Below are positions 62,569-64,000 of a DNA stretch of 64,000 bases, piece by piece. How positions within the stretch are numbered: position 1 is the first letter of the stretch; each line of letters starts with the position of its first letter. The stretch is from positions 372,001-436,000 of the forward strand of contig MEPP01000021.1 in assembly GCA_001769855.1 (NCBI GenBank), in the 5' to 3' direction. The position numbers and the translations under genes are program-made. Origin of the DNA: Bdellovibrionales bacterium GWA2_49_15. Its GTDB lineage: Bacteria; Bdellovibrionota; Bacteriovoracia; Bacteriovoracales; Bacteriovoracaceae. Under the pieces are notes generated by a model that saw only the letters and a program-made list of their open reading frames with translations, ran no database searches and had not been told where the DNA came from.

Positions 62569-62686
62569 ATTCTTCTAAAAAACGGCTTCTTCGGAAGCCG
62601 TTTTTTTTCGCCTTTTTGACTCGCTACTATTTAACCTTCGCTGCGCTACGGTTCGCCCGGGGTACCGGTCGTCGCGAGTGGGCACC
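62569..62686 (+). repeat. 118-bp insert ending in a duplicate tRNA-Phe 3' end
   Basis: The tRNA-Phe end CGCGAGTGGGCACCA is repeated at 62672-62686. Between the two copies lie the terminator hairpin and GC-rich TTCGCTGCGCTACGG and GGTACCGGTCGT stretches. This is the form left by an element that duplicated 15 bases of its tRNA target. Confidence 0.75.
62577..62608 (+). terminator. terminator directly after tRNA-Phe
   Basis: The stem AAAAAACGGCTTC/GAAGCCGTTTTTT with loop TTCG ends in a T8 tract, 9 bases past the tRNA. Confidence 0.93.
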
Positions 62687-62692
62687 ACTTTT

Positions 62693-62722
62693 AAAACCCT
62701 TGTTTTTACAAGGGTTTTTTTT
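62693..62722 (+). terminator. second intrinsic terminator past the duplicated tRNA end
   Basis: The stem AAAACCCTTG/CAAGGGTTTT and a T8 run follow the duplicate tRNA-Phe end, so this may be the original tRNA terminator. Confidence 0.88.
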
Positions 62723-62760
62723 ATACCTTTTTCAACTTTCGAACCAGATTCTTCGATTCG

Positions 62761-64000
62761 TCACTTAGTTCCGGTCGTGACTTTTTGACTCTCAATATAA
62801 TCGGCACCTATCTTTAGTAATTCTGCATTTCTACTCGTAGACATTAAAGTATATATTTGAAATCCATCAGAGTCTGTTTGGTAAAAATCCGCGCCATTAT
62901 TTATTAAAATTTTTGTTGCGGTTATATTTTGGTCCTTTACTGCCTTTATGAGAGGAGTTCGCCCCGTAAAATAATAGAAACGAGTGTCAATTGCTTGTCC
63001 TGTTGCCAAAATATTCTTGACGCCTTCATTGTCGCCTTTTGACGCCAGATCATAAATTTGCCATGTTTTATTGGCCTTCCAATAAGTGATGCTGGTTCCC
63101 AATAGTATTGAGGCTAGAATCAAATATGCCGGAACCTTAAAACTACTTAGCGTTAATTTTTTTATCCATTCAGGAACAAAAATAGGCTTCTTGCCGCTTT
63201 CGAATAGCTCTTCTTGAATTCTTTTTCTCTCATTAAATACCGGGTGGGCAAACATGGGATCGAGGTATTCAAGGAGTTGCCGTTTATTCTTGTCTTTTTC
63301 AGCCGATTCATAAATCCTTTCGATAGCGGAAAAAAATATTTCAACCCCGGTTCCCATGGTCACAACTGAAAAGTAGTCCGCTTGAATCTCGTGGAATTTG
63401 GCGTATCGCCAAATCAAAAAATAGATGGACGCGAGAGGAATTAGCACAAGTAAAATCTTAAACACTGGCAAAATATTTGCGAAGGATGGTGAGAGGAAAG
63501 TGAAAAAAAATATGGAGAGGACGGGGGAGAGAAAATAGGCGATGTGTCCCAAATGTCTTTTTAGCAAATGACTGTGCTTTATATGGCCCAATTCATGGTA
63601 AATTATCGCCCTTGCCTCTTCATCATTCAAAGTTCCTAATAAATGATGGCTGAAAAAAATTTTATATCGGAAGAGCCCAACGACAAAAGCATTAAGATAT
63701 TTTACACCTTCGTCCTCTAGGTAATATGCTTTTACTTTTTCACTTAGACCGGCTTTACGGGTACAATCGGAAAACAAGGCGTTGACTCTTGTATCGGAAA
63801 CCTTGGACCGTGCCTTGAAAAGAACCAGAATGAATGGCGATAAAAATCCCACAGGTAGCATTGAGACAACTATTGTTCCGAGATTCATGATTGCGGAGAC
63901 AGTAATGTAATTATAACCAAGATTTGCGATCCAAAGAATCAAATCGTTGGTTAAATACCGTAGGCTGTACAAAACGGCAAAATATATGCCGACACTGACA
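62761..64000 (-). CDS. M48 zinc metalloprotease with C-terminal ankyrin repeats, 5' truncated
   Basis: The frame is open to the right window edge, so the start lies outside. The visible 412 residues have several N-terminal membrane segments, the zinc motif IIYHELGHIKHSH, a third ligand in HEIQADYFS, further helices near 165-210, and a C-terminal part (about residue 315 on) with two ankyrin-type repeats (TGRTPLIKAVKDQ, ATKILINNGADFY). HtpX/Ste24-like M48 proteases survey membrane proteins. The ankyrin tail is uncommon and may recruit substrates. Its end is 38 bases past the tRNA-Phe debris terminator. Confidence 0.85.
   Translation of the reverse strand, partial: VSVGIYFAVLYSLRYLTNDLILWIANLGYNYITVSAIMNLGTIVVSMLPVGFLSPFILVLFKARSKVSDTRVNALFSDCTRKAGLSEKVKAYYLEDEGVKYLNAFVVGLFRYKIFFSHHLLGTLNDEEARAIIYHELGHIKHSHLLKRHLGHIAYFLSPVLSIFFFTFLSPSFANILPVFKILLVLIPLASIYFLIWRYAKFHEIQADYFSVVTMGTGVEIFFSAIERIYESAEKDKNKRQLLEYLDPMFAHPVFNERKRIQEELFESGKKPIFVPEWIKKLTLSSFKVPAYLILASILLGTSITYWKANKTWQIYDLASKGDNEGVKNILATGQAIDTRFYYFTGRTPLIKAVKDQNITATKILINNGADFYQTDSDGFQIYTLMSTSRNAELLKIGADYIESQKVTTGTK

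Noticed and set aside
62569-62692. A second full tRNA-Phe
   Set aside because: Only the last 15 bases are present; the D and anticodon arms are missing.

Overview
The window reads as chromosome from a Gram-negative, flagellated, predatory-type bacterium, most likely a member of the Bdellovibrionota (Bdellovibrio/Bacteriovorax relatives). This is an inference from the gene mix: many signal-peptide proteases and lipoproteins, paired M16 peptidases, bactofilin, FliL, a pseudo-receiver/coiled-coil scaffold protein, a DUF3015-like protein, TrmFO, QueG and tRNAs with encoded CCA. No rRNA or other species-level marker is present, so placement below phylum is not supported. Base composition looks moderate, with A/T-rich patches around 31.3, 33.0-33.6 and 52.8-55.2 kb.

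Layout. 1-11 kb: a truncated Cys-rich protein, methylmalonyl-CoA epimerase, a rhomboid-fold protein without the catalytic serine, a 59-residue gene, FliL, a secreted trypsin-like protease, alanine dehydrogenase, a PhnP-like hydrolase, an M16 peptidase pair, and a wall-morphogenesis cluster (L,D-transpeptidase, membrane coiled-coil protein, bactofilin). 11-31 kb: a signalling trio (pseudo-receiver/coiled-coil protein, diguanylate cyclase, metallophosphoesterase), an MFS exporter, a phasin-like protein, NAD synthetase, TrmFO, an EamA transporter, a metzincin, a thiamine/HMP ECF transporter under a TPP riboswitch, an acetyltransferase, an OmpA-type protein, a phosphatase-superfamily protein, a STAS protein, a papain-like protease and an HNH nuclease. 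33.2-55.4 kb: an island-like stretch dominated by a 5,796-residue surface protein (PKD, RCC1, TTR-like, NHL, YD/Rhs) that ends in a variable, toxin-like tip and overlaps a DUF3015-like gene; then a methyltransferase and a divergent XRE / YhaV-like pair. 55.4-64 kb: tRNA-Val, a DsbA-like lipoprotein, a long coiled-coil protein, pyruvate kinase fused to a ferredoxin domain, QueG, an alpha/beta hydrolase, tRNA-Phe and a truncated M48-ankyrin protease.

The most unusual signals are two. First, 3' ends of both tRNA genes are duplicated nearby: the tRNA-Val end recurs beside a roughly 110-bp hairpin element at 33.2, 53.2 and 55.3 kb, and the tRNA-Phe end recurs 118 bp past the gene. This suggests miniature elements that use tRNA 3' ends, and the Val copies bound the 22-kb stretch holding the giant protein. 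Second, the giant protein has the same C-terminal domain order as animal teneurins (TTR-like, NHL, YD shell, Rhs core, tip domain) attached to a very long PKD/RCC1 stalk.
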